Shown one piece after another: positions 8,673 through 17,808 of a stretch of 64,000 nucleotides of DNA. Both the position numbers and the translations under genes were made by a program. A model generated the notes under the pieces. That model saw only the letters and a list, made by a program, of their open reading frames with translations. It was not told the DNA's origin and ran no database searches. The DNA lies in the NCBI GenBank assembly GCA_001725155.1, contig MEFP01000001.1, positions 1 through 64,000 of the forward strand, written 5' to 3'. The number at the start of each line of letters is the position of its first letter. The stretch's first letter is position 1. The DNA is from Lysobacteraceae bacterium SCN 69-320. Its GTDB lineage: Bacteria > Pseudomonadota > Gammaproteobacteria > Xanthomonadales > Rhodanobacteraceae.

Positions 8673-9653
8673 CTACTTGCCTGCCGCTCCCGGTGCCGGC
8701 CGGGCAAACCGCTGCAGCGCTTCCAGCAGCCGTTCCAGAATGCCGGGTTCGCGAAAGGCATGCCCCGCCGCTTCGACGAGATGGAATTCCGCTTCGGGCC
8801 AGGCGCGATGCAGGGCCCAGGCGTAGCGCGCGGGACAGGGCATGTCGTAGCGGCCGTGGATGATCACCGCGGGAATCGGCGCGAGGCGGTGCGCATCGCG
8901 CAGCAGCTGGCCTTCCTCGAGAAAGCAGCCGTTCGAGAAATAGTGGTTCTCGATGGCCGCGACAGCGAGGTCGTGCGCATCGCTGTCCTCGTCGCCTTCC
9001 GGGTGATGGACGAGGCTCGATACTTCCGTCTCGAAGCGCGTCCACGCCCGTGCCGCGGCCAGGCGTACCGCGGGGTCCGCATGCTGCAGTCGTTCGCGGT
9101 AGGCGGCGAGCAGGTCGCCGCGTTCGGCTGCCGGGATCGGTGCGACGAAGTGTTCCCATTTGTCGGGAAAAACCTGGTGGACGCCGCTGCGATAGAACCA
9201 GTCGAGCTCGGCCCGCGTCGCGGTAAAAATGCCGCGCAGGATCATCGCGTCGACGCGTTCGGGGTGTGCCTGCGCGTACGCAAGCGCCAACGTGGAGCCC
9301 CACGACCCGCCGAACACGAGCCAGCTGGAACAACCCATGATGTCGGTTCGAAGCCGCTCGATGTCGGCGACCAGATGGGCCGTCGTGTTCGCCTGCAGTC
9401 CGGCCGTCGGCTGCGAGCGTCCCGAGCCCCGCTGGTCGAACAGCATGACGTCGTAGCCTCGCGGATCGAACAGCTGGCGATGCACCGGGGACATGCCGCC
9501 GCCCGGCCCGCCGTGCAGGAATACGGCAGGCTGCGCACCCGGCGTGCCGATGCGTTCCCAGTAGATCGTATGGCCGTCGCCGACATCGAGCATGCCGCTG
9601 TCGCGGGGTTCGACGGGCGGATGAAGGCGGAAGTCGGTCGTCGTCGTTGTCAT
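8673..9653 (-). CDS. pip: Proline iminopeptidase
   Basis: An alpha/beta hydrolase of 326 aa that removes N-terminal proline from peptides, most likely cytoplasmic. Family markers are the HGGPGGG oxyanion-hole motif (residues 47-53), DQRGSGRS, and the nucleophile elbow GGSWGS with Ser117. Asp and His of the triad are seen in HGRYDMPCP and AAGHAF. The length matches the bacterial S33 family. It lies downstream of rpiA in the same direction with a 184-base gap, so it probably has its own promoter. pepP and pepQ in this window also act on proline-containing peptides. Confidence 0.93.
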   Translation of the reverse strand: MTTTTTDFRLHPPVEPRDSGMLDVGDGHTIYWERIGTPGAQPAVFLHGGPGGGMSPVHRQLFDPRGYDVMLFDQRGSGRSQPTAGLQANTTAHLVADIERLRTDIMGCSSWLVFGGSWGSTLALAYAQAHPERVDAMILRGIFTATRAELDWFYRSGVHQVFPDKWEHFVAPIPAAERGDLLAAYRERLQHADPAVRLAAARAWTRFETEVSSLVHHPEGDEDSDAHDLAVAAIENHYFSNGCFLEEGQLLRDAHRLAPIPAVIIHGRYDMPCPARYAWALHRAWPEAEFHLVEAAGHAFREPGILERLLEALQRFARPAPGAAGK

Positions 9654-9837
9654 GCGCGGTTCGTTGTGCCGATGGATGGTTGTGGGTGGTGGCGGGAAGG
9701 TCCCGCTGCTCCACGGTCGGACGACAGGTCGGAGCCGCGCGCAATCCGACCGGCGCCCGGCGTCCGCAGGGCCGTCGGCACAGCCACCGCCGCGAGGAAT
9801 GCGCGGCGGAAACGGCAGGGCGAGGCGGCCCGGGCCC

Positions 9838-10482
9838 TCACGGCATGAGCTGGTCGCCGATCAGCACGATGTCGGCCGGCCGCGCCGCAAACAGGCCGAC
9901 GCAGACCACGCCGACGATCTGGTTGTACTCGCGTTCCAGGCCGACCGGATCGACGATGGACAGGTTGTGCACGTCGAGTACCCAGTTGCCGTTGTCGGTG
10001 ACCACGCCGTCGCGCCAGACCGGCTGGCCGCCGCGCTTGGCGATCTCGCGCGCGACATAGCTGCGCGCCATCGGGATCACCTCGACCGGCAGTGGGAACT
10101 TGCCGAGCACGTCGACGCGCTTGGCCGCGTCGATCATGCAGACGAAGCGCTCCGACGCCGCGGCGATGATCTTCTCGCGCGTCAGCGCGGCGCCGCCGCC
10201 CTTGATCAGGCGCTTGTGGCCGTCGCATTCGTCGGCGCCGTCGACGTACAGCGGAATCGTGCCGACGCTGTTGAGGTCGACGACCCGGATGCCGCGCTCG
10301 CGCAGCAATTCGGTCGAACGTTCCGAGCTCGATACGGCGCAGTCGATGTCGTGGCGCATCTTGCCGAGTTCGTCGATGAAATAGGCCACGGTCGAGCCGG
10401 TACCGACGCCGACGACGCTGCCTTTCTCGACATAGCCGGCGGCGCGCTGCGCGGCCAGACGTTTCTGCTGTTCGCGATCCAT
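9838..10482 (-). CDS. rpiA: Ribose-5-phosphate isomerase A
   Basis: Interconverts ribose 5-phosphate and ribulose 5-phosphate in the non-oxidative pentose phosphate pathway. The 214-aa protein shows the family signatures: the phosphate loop [18 protein letters not shown], and [11 protein letters not shown]. The C-terminal NPVGLE-type segment is read as [15 protein letters not shown]. Start at 10482 is supported by length. It follows the EVE gene by about 50 bases on the minus strand, the order seen in Xanthomonas relatives, so the two are probably co-transcribed. Confidence 0.96.
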   Translation of the reverse strand: MDREQQKRLAAQRAAGYVEKGSVVGVGTGSTVAYFIDELGKMRHDIDCAVSSSERSTELLRERGIRVVDLNSVGTIPLYVDGADECDGHKRLIKGGGAALTREKIIAAASERFVCMIDAAKRVDVLGKFPLPVEVIPMARSYVAREIAKRGGQPVWRDGVVTDNGNWVLDVHNLSIVDPVGLEREYNQIVGVVCVGLFAARPADIVLIGDQLMP

Positions 10483-10534
10483 GAAGTTGTTCCGTTGCGG
10501 TGATTCGACGAGGCCGCGCGCGGCGCGGCGCGGT

Positions 10535-10987
10535 TCATTCCAGCGAGAGGATGTCGTCCCACTCGCTCCTGGATACGGGCATGACCGACAGGCGGTTGCC
10601 TTTCTTGACCAGGGCCAGGTTCTGCAGCTGCGGCCTGTCCTTGAGCTCGGCCAGGGTGATCGTGCGCTTGAGCTTGCGCTTGTAGCCGACGTCGACGAGC
10701 AGCCAGCGCGGTTCTTCGCGCTTGCTGGCGGGGTCGTAGTAGTCGCTCTTCGGATCGAACTGGCTCGGATCCGGATGCGCTTCGCTGCGGATCTCGGCGA
10801 TGCCGACGACGCCGGGCTCGGCGCAGTTGGAATGGTAGAACAGCACGCCGTCGCCGACCTTCATGCCGTCGCGCATGTAGTTGCGCGCCTGGTAGTTGCG
10901 CACGCCGTTCCACGGTTCGAGCTTCTTCTTCGCGAGCGCGTCGATGGAGAATTCCTCGGGCTCGGATTTCATCAGCCAGTAGCGCAT
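10535..10987 (-). CDS. EVE domain-containing protein
   Basis: A 150-aa single-domain EVE (thymocyte nuclear protein 1-like) protein. It starts with the diagnostic [15 protein letters not shown] and contains [25 protein letters not shown] and the C-terminal [20 protein letters not shown] domains are related to PUA/YTH folds and bind modified bases in DNA or RNA. The housekeeping copy in this position, between fau and rpiA, is conserved in related bacteria. Its natural substrate is unknown. Start is set by the canonical N-terminus. Confidence 0.95.
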   Translation of the reverse strand: MRYWLMKSEPEEFSIDALAKKKLEPWNGVRNYQARNYMRDGMKVGDGVLFYHSNCAEPGVVGIAEIRSEAHPDPSQFDPKSDYYDPASKREEPRWLLVDVGYKRKLKRTITLAELKDRPQLQNLALVKKGNRLSVMPVSRSEWDDILSLE

Positions 10988-11150
10988 GGACGGTCCTTGC
11001 GGGTCAGGGAAGATGCGTGATGCCGGCGGTCGTGCGTGCGGCCGCTGCGCAGGTGCCGCGGCCGCGCGAGCCGGCCGGGCGACGCGGGGAGCATAGTGCG
11101 CGGACGCAGTGACGGGCGAACTGGCGGGAACGACACGCGGCCGACTCCGT

Positions 11151-11753
11151 TCAGACCGCGACGCTGCAGTCGATGAGCTCGCGCTCGGTCGCGATCAGGT
11201 CCAGCTTCACGTCCCAGCTCTCGGGCGCCAGTGCGTCGACTTCCTGGAAGCTGTAGCCGACGCCGACCAGCAGCGGCTGGTCCGGCCGTTCGCGCTGCTG
11301 CAGGAAGGCGAAGCTGCTGTCGTAGTAGCCGCCGCCGTAACCGAGCCGGTGGCCGCGCCGGTCGAAGCCGAGCAGCGGCACGAGCACGAGTTCGAGCGCA
11401 GCCGGCATGACGAGTTCGGTTTCCGCGACGACGGGTTCGGGGATGCCGTAGCGGCTCGGCTGCACCGCGCTGGCCGCGTCGTAGCGCGCAAAGCGCAATT
11501 GGCGTCGCGGCCCGGCCACGGGCAGGTGGAAGGCCTTGCCCTGGCGCCAGCACTGGGCCACGAGCAGATGCAGCGAAAGCTCGCCGTTGACCGCGAAATA
11601 GCCGCCGATGCGCTCGTCGACCGTGAGCTCGGGCAACTGCTGCAGCTGCTGCAGCAGGCCCTGCGCCGCGGCGATGCGCTGCGCCGCCGGCAGACTCGCG
11701 CGCTGCTCGCGCAGGCGCTGGCGCAGTTGCTGGCGCTCGGTGGCAGTCGTCAT
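11151..11753 (-). CDS. fau: 5-formyltetrahydrofolate cyclo-ligase
   Basis: ATP-dependent enzyme converting 5-formyl-THF to 5,10-methenyl-THF. It has 200 aa from the ATG at 11753. The signature RLGYGGGYYDSSFAFL is complete, and the basic N-terminal helix (RQRLREQRASLPAAQR) and VPLLGFDRRGHRLG are typical. An open frame extends to 11936, but that part is arginine/serine-rich, lacks family similarity and crosses a repeat-like hairpin. In E. coli fau (ygfA) is the gene behind 6S RNA on one transcript; the order zapA-6S-fau is the same here. About 380 bases separate the 6S 3' end from this start, longer than in E. coli. Confidence 0.94.
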   Translation of the reverse strand: MTTATERQQLRQRLREQRASLPAAQRIAAAQGLLQQLQQLPELTVDERIGGYFAVNGELSLHLLVAQCWRQGKAFHLPVAGPRRQLRFARYDAASAVQPSRYGIPEPVVAETELVMPAALELVLVPLLGFDRRGHRLGYGGGYYDSSFAFLQQRERPDQPLLVGVGYSFQEVDALAPESWDVKLDLIATERELIDCSVAV

Positions 11754-11899
11754 GGGCGCGGCGCGGGAGAAGGGGCGCGGATTGTAGCAGCGCCGTCCCG
11801 GGTTGCCGGAAATGACGGAAACGGAGCGGACGTCGCGAAACGACCTTTTCCGGACGAAGAGCCGCGATCGCGGTGCAGCCGAAATAGCGTCGGACGTGG

Positions 11900-11926
11900 G
11901 TTGTGGTGAGCGCAGCGAACCGCAAC
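11900..11926. repeat. REP-like hairpin in the fau-6S gap
   Basis: GTTGTGGT (11900-11907) pairs with ACCGCAAC (11919-11926), one pair being G-U type, around a loop of GAGCGCAGCGA. This form is common as a dispersed intergenic element in Xanthomonas-like genomes, as I recall. Apart from it, 11754-12136 shows no gene that I can support. Confidence 0.45.
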
Positions 11927-12136
11927 ACCGCGGCACTCCCGCCGACGGGGCGGTGTCAGGCCGATCGGTCGGAATGGTGCGGGAAGGGGGCGTCCGAACG
12001 CTTCGCGGCCGGATCGGTGCGAGGCGCTTTCGATTCGAGGTTTAAGGGGCGGCCAGACGCGCAGCGTTTGGCGGGGTTGTGGAGACGAGCAGCAGGACAC
12101 AGGAGCGGCACTGCGAACGCTGCTGTACTCGATCAG

Positions 12137-12327
12137 AGGACGCCCTCCGCCGTGCCGATGCGCACAGAACGACCTTGAACCCCGTGAACAGGTGGGACAG
12201 CTCGCGAGGTCTCAGGCTTTCCGCACGTGGCGGACATGCACACCGACCTCAGCACCGCAAACCCGGGGTAGTCGATTAGGAACAAGGCAAATGTTAGGTA
12301 CGCTGTCGTACACGGCAGAGAACGACG
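12137..12327 (-). ncRNA. ssrS: 6S RNA
   Basis: Located directly behind zapA and before fau, the conserved position of 6S RNA, which binds sigma70 RNA polymerase in stationary phase. Read on the minus strand, CGTTCTCTGCCGTG (12324-12311) pairs over 14 positions, with G-U pairs, with CACGGCGGAGGGCG (12154-12141), giving the closing stem. The apical part (GCATGTCCGCC...GCGGAAAGCCTGAGACC) and the 3' part (CACCTGTTCACGGGGTTCAAGG) line up with the E. coli molecule, including the GGGTTCAAGG block. The length of about 190 nt fits. Exact ends are uncertain by a few bases. Confidence 0.87.
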
Positions 12328-12330
12328 CGG

Positions 12331-12633
12331 CTATTTTACGGAGGCACTGAGCACGCCTTCAAGCTTGTGCTTCAGGGCTTGCACGTGCTGTGCCACGGAA
12401 TCGGCGTGATTGCTGCCCTGCTGGCGCGCGGCGATCAGCTCATGCGTGATGTTGAGCGCCGCGAGCACGGCGATGCGATCCAGGCCGCTCGCGCGCGCAG
12501 CGTTCTTGACTTCGCGCATCTTGCCGTCGAGATAGGCCGCCGCGGCGATCAGGCCCGGGCGCTCCTGCTCGGTGCAGGCGACCAGGAATTCGCGATCGAG
12601 GATGCTGACGGCGACCGGCGTGGGCGTGCTCAT
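12331..12633 (-). CDS. zapA: Cell division protein ZapA
   Basis: A 100-aa FtsZ-binding protein that bundles protofilaments at the Z ring. The N-terminal beta part (PVAVSILDREFLVACTEQER) is followed by PGLIAAAAYLDGKMREVKN and the family segment DRIAVLAALNITHELI, then a C-terminal coiled coil. The TAG stop at 12331-12333 is immediately followed by the 5' stem of 6S RNA, so 6S may be processed from a zapA transcript or use a promoter within zapA. The ZapB-like gene lies upstream in the same direction across 169 bases. Confidence 0.95.
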   Translation of the reverse strand: MSTPTPVAVSILDREFLVACTEQERPGLIAAAAYLDGKMREVKNAARASGLDRIAVLAALNITHELIAARQQGSNHADSVAQHVQALKHKLEGVLSASVK

Positions 12634-12802
12634 GGCGGCTAGGGTGACCTCGGGAAAGGCCGGAGTCCGGCCGGGTTGCGGGAGCGCTGCGTACGCCGGG
12701 CGGGTCGGATTCCTGCAGTGCCGGCGTCCTGCGTGGGCAGAACCTCCGATGGCAGGACGGCGCAGCCGCGCGGCGGACGGTCGTTCGGCGGTACCTCGAT
12801 GC

Positions 12803-13027
12803 TCAGGCGTTCTGTTCCAGCGACTTCAGCCGCGCGATCATGGCTTCGACCCGCGTGCGCGCCTGCTCGTTCTTCTGCAGCAGCAGCGCGCGTTCGTTGG
12901 CCAGCTGTTCCTGGCTCTGGCGCAGGCTGCGGTTCTCCTCGGACAGGCGTTGGCACAGCTCGACCAGGCGGTCGATGCGGGCGCTGACCTCCTGCAGGTC
13001 GGCAAGCGTGTTCTGGGCCGGGGACAT
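12803..13027 (-). CDS. TIGR02449-type ZapB-like coiled-coil protein
   Basis: A 74-aa protein that is almost entirely coiled coil (LQEVSARIDRLVELCQRLSE, then RALLLQKNEQARTRVEAMI). It matches in length, position and composition the small TIGR02449 proteins upstream of zapA in Xanthomonadales, which resemble ZapB. The probable role is as a Z-ring-associated partner of ZapA; this is inferred from neighbourhood and coiled-coil character. It is preceded by the 3' end of the large GGDEF-EAL gene, 63 bases away. Confidence 0.85.
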   Translation of the reverse strand: MSPAQNTLADLQEVSARIDRLVELCQRLSEENRSLRQSQEQLANERALLLQKNEQARTRVEAMIARLKSLEQNA

Positions 13028-13090
13028 GGGGCCGAATATAGCAGAGGGCCGCGATGCCGCAACGGCGCTGCGGCCGGCCCGCGGACGGCG

Positions 13091-16000
13091 TCACGGCGCG
13101 GCTGTGTCGCGGCGCCGGGCCTTCAGAAATTCCAGGCAGCGCTCGGCCGACAGCGGCAGCGACAGCCAATTGCCCTGGATCTCGTCGCAACCCTGTTCGC
13201 GCAGGTACTCGACCTGCTCGCGCGTCTCCACACCCTCGGCGATGACGTTGAGACCCAGCGAATGCGCCATCGTGATGATGGTCGCGGTGATCGCCTCGTC
13301 GTCCGGATCGGAGGTGATGTCGCCGACGAATTCCTTGTCGATCTTCAGCGTGTCGATCGGCAGGCGCTTGAGGTAGGACAGCGAGGAATAGCCGGTGCCG
13401 AAGTCGTCGATGGCCAGCGATACGCCGATGGCCTTGAGTTCGTTCAGGGTGCGCACCGATTGCTCGGCGTTCTCCATGATCGTGCTTTCGGTCAGTTCCA
13501 GCTCCAGCTGCGGCGGCGCGACGCCGTGTTCGGCGAGGATCTCGCGCAGGCGCTGCGGCAGCTCGCCGCGCAGCAGCTGCAGCACCGATACGTTCACCGC
13601 CATGACGAGGTCGATGCCCTGCTCGTGCCAGCGCGCGAGGGTCGCGCAGGCACGGTTCAGCACGAACTCGCCGACGTCGATGATCAGGCCGGCTTCCTCG
13701 GCCAGCGGAATGAACAGCGCCGGCGAAATCTCGCCGAGCTCTTCGCTGTGCCAGCGCAGCAGCGCCTCGACGCCGACGATGCGGCCGTCGGCCAGTGCCA
13801 GCTTGGGCTGGAACACGAGGCGGAACTCGCCGCGTTCCATGGCCTTGCGCAGCGCACCGACCATGGTCGCGCGCTGGCGCGCGGCGGAATCCATCTCCGA
13901 GGTGTACACCTTGTAGGTGTTGCGGCCGCTTTCCTTGGCCTGGTACATGGCCGTGTCGGCGTACTTGAGCAGGTCGGTCGGCACCTGCGCATGGTCCGGG
14001 TACAGGCTGATGCCGATCGACGGCGAGATCACGACCTCCTGGCCGGCGTCGAGTTCCAGCGGTTCGGCGAATACCTGCAGCAGCTTCTGCGCGACGCGTT
14101 CGGCCTCGGCGCCGTCGTGCACGTCCTCCAGCACTACCGTGAACTCGTCGCCGCCGAGGCGCGCGACCGTGTCGGCGTCGCGCACGTGCGCGCGCAAGCG
14201 CGTGCCGGCGGCCTTGAGCATGCGGTCGCCGGCCGCATGGCCCATGGAATCGTTGACGTGCTTGAAGCGGTCCAGGTCGAGGAACAGCACGGCGACGCGG
14301 CGGCCGTTGCGCCGCGCGCGCATGATCGCGTGACCGAGGCGTTCGCCGAGCAGGGTGCGGTTGGGCAGGCCGGTCAGGGTGTCGTAGTTGGCCAGGTAGC
14401 GCAGTTCCTGTTCGGCGCGCTTGCGGTCGGTGATGTCGGCGAGCACGCCGACGAAATGCGTGCGCGTGCCGTGCGCGTCGCGCACTTCGGCCAGCTCCAG
14501 CCAGCTCAGGAATTCCTCGCCGTCCTTGCGCCGCTGCCAGAGTTCGCCGCGCCAGTGGCCGGTCTGGCTCAAGGTTTCGCGCATGTGCTCGTAGACTTCC
14601 GGCGCATGCAGCGGCGAATTCAGCAGCGCCGCGTTGCGCCCGACGACCTCGTCCTCGCGGTAGCCGGTCATGCGCGTGAAGGCGAGATTGACCGAGCTGA
14701 AGCGGTAGTCGAGATCGGTCACGGTGACCGCCTCGCTCATGTTGCGGATGACTTCGGCGGCGATGCGCCGCTCGCGGTCGGCCAGGCGCGACGCCGTCAC
14801 GTTGCGTGCGGTGCCGCTGATGCGTGCAGGCTGGCCGTCGGCGTCGCGCTCGACGATCTTGCCGCGCGACAGCACCCAGATCCAGCCGCTCTGGGCGTGG
14901 GCGACGCGGTGCTCGGATTCGAAATGATCGGTGACGCCGGCGACGTGGTCGGCCATCGTGCGGTCCACGCGCGGCAGGTCTTCCGGATGCACGGCGAAGT
15001 TGCGCCAGTCCTCGGCGCTGAGGCTTTCCTCCGGCGTGCCGCCGAGCAGCTGGTCGGCACCGAAGCGGTAGATGCGCCCCTCGCGCATGTCGTAGTCCCA
15101 GAATTCGTCGCCGGAGCCCCACAGCGCCAGGCGCAGACGGTCCTCGCGCATGCGCAGTTCGTTCTGGTGGCGCTGTTCCTCGGCGCGCTTGCTGCGCCGT
15201 TCGCGCCAGATCGCGAACACGACGAGGCTGGCCAGGCTCGCATAGGCGGCCTTCATCCAGTCCGACGCGTACCACGGCGGCACGATCTCGAACGCGAAGG
15301 CGCTGCTGCGCGCGACGGCCGGATCGCTGAGCGCGCTGCGCACGCGGAACACGTAGTGGCCGGGGTCGAGGTTGGTATAGGTCACGTCGTGACGCGTACC
15401 GCCGTCGATCCAGTCGTCGTCGAAGCCGTCGAGCTTCCACGCGAAGCGGTTGCTCTCCGGCGCGCTGTAGTCCAGCGCGGCGAACTCGAAGCGCAGCAGG
15501 CGTTCGGCCTGGGCGATCTCCCGCCCGGCCGGACTCGCGCCGAGCTGCTCGCGATGGCTGCCGACGGTCAGCGCGGTCAGCACGACCGGTGCGTCGTAGT
15601 GTTCGCGCGCAAGGCTCTCGGGCGTGATCAGGTTGACGCCGTTGACGCCGCCGAACAGCAGTTCGCCGGCATCGCGCGCGAATGCGGCGCCGCCGTTGAA
15701 TTCGTAGGCCTGCAGGCCGTCCTTCAGGGAGAAATTGCGCACCGCGCGCGTGGCCGGCTCGTAGCGCGAGATGCCGCGATTGGTCGACAGCCACAACGCG
15801 CCGGCCTGATCTTCGAGCACGCCGTAGACCGTGTTGCTGGCCAGGCCGGCGGCGGTGGATACGCGCGCGAAACGCGCGGCGCCATCGCTGAATTGTTCCA
15901 GGCGGAGCAGGCCGCTGTGCGTGCCGATCCAGATCGCGCCGTCGCGGCTCTCGTAGACCGTGCGCACGATGTTGCCGCTATGCGGCTCGCTGCCGGCGAC

Positions 16001-17662
16001 CGCGGCCGTGGCGACGCGGCGCAGGCGTCCGCTGGCCGGATCGAGCAGGGCCAGGCCGTCGAGGGTGCCTGCCCACAGGCGGCCCTGGCTGTCCTCGCGC
16101 AGGCTCAGCACCATGTTGTGCGGCAGGCTGTCGGGATCGGCGTCGTCGTGGCGCCAGCTCTGCAGCGGCGCGCCACTGCGGTAGCGCAGCAGGCCCTTGG
16201 TGCGCGTGCCTATCCAGAGGCTGCCGTCACGGCCGCGCACGAGGCTGCGCGCTTCCTGGTCGCCGCTCGCGGTCGCACCGGCGCCGGCCAGCGGCGCGAT
16301 GTCGAGCAGGCTTGCGCGGCGCTCGCGCAGATCGAAGTCGAACACGCCGTGGCTGGTCGCGAGCCAGAGCCGGCCGTCGCCGCCGCTGATCGCGTAGATG
16401 CTGAGCTCCTGCAGCGGCGCGCCCGCACCGAGCGCGCGCGCCAGCGGTTCGCTCCAGTCCTCGAACTGGTCGCGCTCGCGGTCGTAGCGGCGCAGGCCGT
16501 CGCCTTCGGTGCCTATCCAGATATGGCGCGCGTCGTCGCTCCACAGGCTGCCGACCATGTTGCGCGTGATGCGGTCGCGCGGCGAATCCAGATCGACGAG
16601 CCAGGTGAAGGTCTCGCTGGTCGGCCGTGTCGTCGCGACGCCGCGCGTCTCGCCGCCGAGCCAGAGCAGGCCGGAGCGATCCAGCAGCAGGGTCGTGATG
16701 AATTCCTCGGGCAGCGTGCCCGGCATGTCGCGCTGATGGTGCAGCCAGTCGGACTCGCCGCTGCGCGGGTTCAGGCGCACGACGCCGCCGCCGCGCACCG
16801 CCAGCCAGAGCCAGCCGTTGCCGTCCTCGACCACGTCGGACACGTTGGCCGGCGGCGTTCCGGCCGGCGGCCACAGGGATTCGGTGCGCAGGCCGTCGGG
16901 GCTGACCCGCAGCAGTCCTTGCGGCGTGCCGGCGTAGAGCGTGCCGTCGCGGCCGAACAGTGCCGACAAGGTGCGCCTGAGCGCCGGCGCCGGCAGCCGC
17001 GTCGCACGCGCGGCGACGCGGTCGATCCGCAGCAGGCCCTGGGTGGTCGGCGCGTACAGGCTGCCGTCGGGCGCCTCGACGAAGCGCCGCTGCGGCCGCA
17101 ATGGCAGGGGTTCGTTCGGGTCGAAGCGGAACAGTGTCTGGCGCGTGCCCTGTTCGGCGTCGACGAGATCCAGTCCTTCGCGCGAGCCGACCCAGATGCG
17201 GCTCGGCGCATCGGCCTGCAGCGCGCAGATGCTGTTGCCGCGCGGCGTGGCGGCGCGGCTGCCGGGCGGCGGCAGCCGCGTGCTGCCGTCGCGCGGGTCC
17301 AGCCGCGCGAGGCCCTTGGCATTGGTGCCGACCCAGATGTTGCCTTCGGGGTCCTCGGCCAGCGCCGTGACGAAGCTGTCCGGCAGGCTGTCGCCGCGCT
17401 CGGGATTCTGCTCGTAGACCCGGAACGCATAGCCGTCGTAGCGGTGCAGGCCGCCCTGGGTGGCGATCCAGATGAAGCCGGTGCGGTCCTGCATCAGCGC
17501 ACTGATCGTGTTCTGCTGCAGGCCCTGTTCGCTGCCGAGGTTGTCGAAATAGAAACTGCGCCGGGCCGCGCCGGCGGCGGCACAGCACAGCAGCAGCACC
17601 GCCAGCAGGCAGATGCGTGCGGCCGCGCCTGGTCCTCTCTCGAGAAATCGCCCGAGTCCCAC
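13091..17662 (-). CDS. Membrane sensor: two-component-type propeller, Y_Y_Y, PAS-PAS, GGDEF and EAL domains
   Basis: A 1523-aa c-di-GMP signalling protein. A signal peptide (about 1-33) precedes a periplasmic region of propeller repeats (motifs such as GFIWIATQGGLHRYD and GNIWVGTNAKGLARLD, to about 650). A Y_Y_Y domain follows (about 665-800, ending NLDPGHYVFRVR), then one membrane helix near 810-825. The cytoplasmic part has two PAS domains (about 840-1080), a GGDEF domain with intact RLGGDEF near 1169, and an EAL domain with EALLRW near 1300, plus DDFGTGYSS and AEGVET. Both catalytic centres look intact, so it could make and degrade c-di-GMP. The propeller/Y_Y_Y module is usually joined to histidine kinases; here the output is a nucleotide cyclase/phosphodiesterase. 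The ligand is unknown. It is divergent from ygfB. Confidence 0.93.
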   Translation of the reverse strand: MGLGRFLERGPGAAARICLLAVLLLCCAAAGAARRSFYFDNLGSEQGLQQNTISALMQDRTGFIWIATQGGLHRYDGYAFRVYEQNPERGDSLPDSFVTALAEDPEGNIWVGTNAKGLARLDPRDGSTRLPPPGSRAATPRGNSICALQADAPSRIWVGSREGLDLVDAEQGTRQTLFRFDPNEPLPLRPQRRFVEAPDGSLYAPTTQGLLRIDRVAARATRLPAPALRRTLSALFGRDGTLYAGTPQGLLRVSPDGLRTESLWPPAGTPPANVSDVVEDGNGWLWLAVRGGGVVRLNPRSGESDWLHHQRDMPGTLPEEFITTLLLDRSGLLWLGGETRGVATTRPTSETFTWLVDLDSPRDRITRNMVGSLWSDDARHIWIGTEGDGLRRYDRERDQFEDWSEPLARALGAGAPLQELSIYAISGGDGRLWLATSHGVFDFDLRERRASLLDIAPLAGAGATASGDQEARSLVRGRDGSLWIGTRTKGLLRYRSGAPLQSWRHDDADPDSLPHNMVLSLREDSQGRLWAGTLDGLALLDPASGRLRRVATAAVAGSEPHSGNIVRTVYESRDGAIWIGTHSGLLRLEQFSDGAARFARVSTAAGLASNTVYGVLEDQAGALWLSTNRGISRYEPATRAVRNFSLKDGLQAYEFNGGAAFARDAGELLFGGVNGVNLITPESLAREHYDAPVVLTALTVGSHREQLGASPAGREIAQAERLLRFEFAALDYSAPESNRFAWKLDGFDDDWIDGGTRHDVTYTNLDPGHYVFRVRSALSDPAVARSSAFAFEIVPPWYASDWMKAAYASLASLVVFAIWRERRSKRAEEQRHQNELRMREDRLRLALWGSGDEFWDYDMREGRIYRFGADQLLGGTPEESLSAEDWRNFAVHPEDLPRVDRTMADHVAGVTDHFESEHRVAHAQSGWIWVLSRGKIVERDADGQPARISGTARNVTASRLADRERRIAAEVIRNMSEAVTVTDLDYRFSSVNLAFTRMTGYREDEVVGRNAALLNSPLHAPEVYEHMRETLSQTGHWRGELWQRRKDGEEFLSWLELAEVRDAHGTRTHFVGVLADITDRKRAEQELRYLANYDTLTGLPNRTLLGERLGHAIMRARRNGRRVAVLFLDLDRFKHVNDSMGHAAGDRMLKAAGTRLRAHVRDADTVARLGGDEFTVVLEDVHDGAEAERVAQKLLQVFAEPLELDAGQEVVISPSIGISLYPDHAQVPTDLLKYADTAMYQAKESGRNTYKVYTSEMDSAARQRATMVGALRKAMERGEFRLVFQPKLALADGRIVGVEALLRWHSEELGEISPALFIPLAEEAGLIIDVGEFVLNRACATLARWHEQGIDLVMAVNVSVLQLLRGELPQRLREILAEHGVAPPQLELELTESTIMENAEQSVRTLNELKAIGVSLAIDDFGTGYSSLSYLKRLPIDTLKIDKEFVGDITSDPDDEAITATIITMAHSLGLNVIAEGVETREQVEYLREQGCDEIQGNWLSLPLSAERCLEFLKARRRDTAAP

Positions 17663-17808
17663 GCAGCGCGCCCTCCCCTTGACTGCCGCGCCGGCAGTGT
17701 AGGCGCAAGCGCCGGGACGTCACCAGAGCGTGCCGCGTCCGGTGCCGTGCGGGCTGCGCCTGTCGCCGCGGCGGGTACAATCGCGCCGTCGCCGCGTCCG
17801 GACAGTCC

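Noticed and set aside
11754-11936. N-terminal extension of fau
   Set aside because: Low-complexity sequence crossing a REP-like hairpin, outside the family length; the ATG at 11753 gives a normal 200-aa enzyme.
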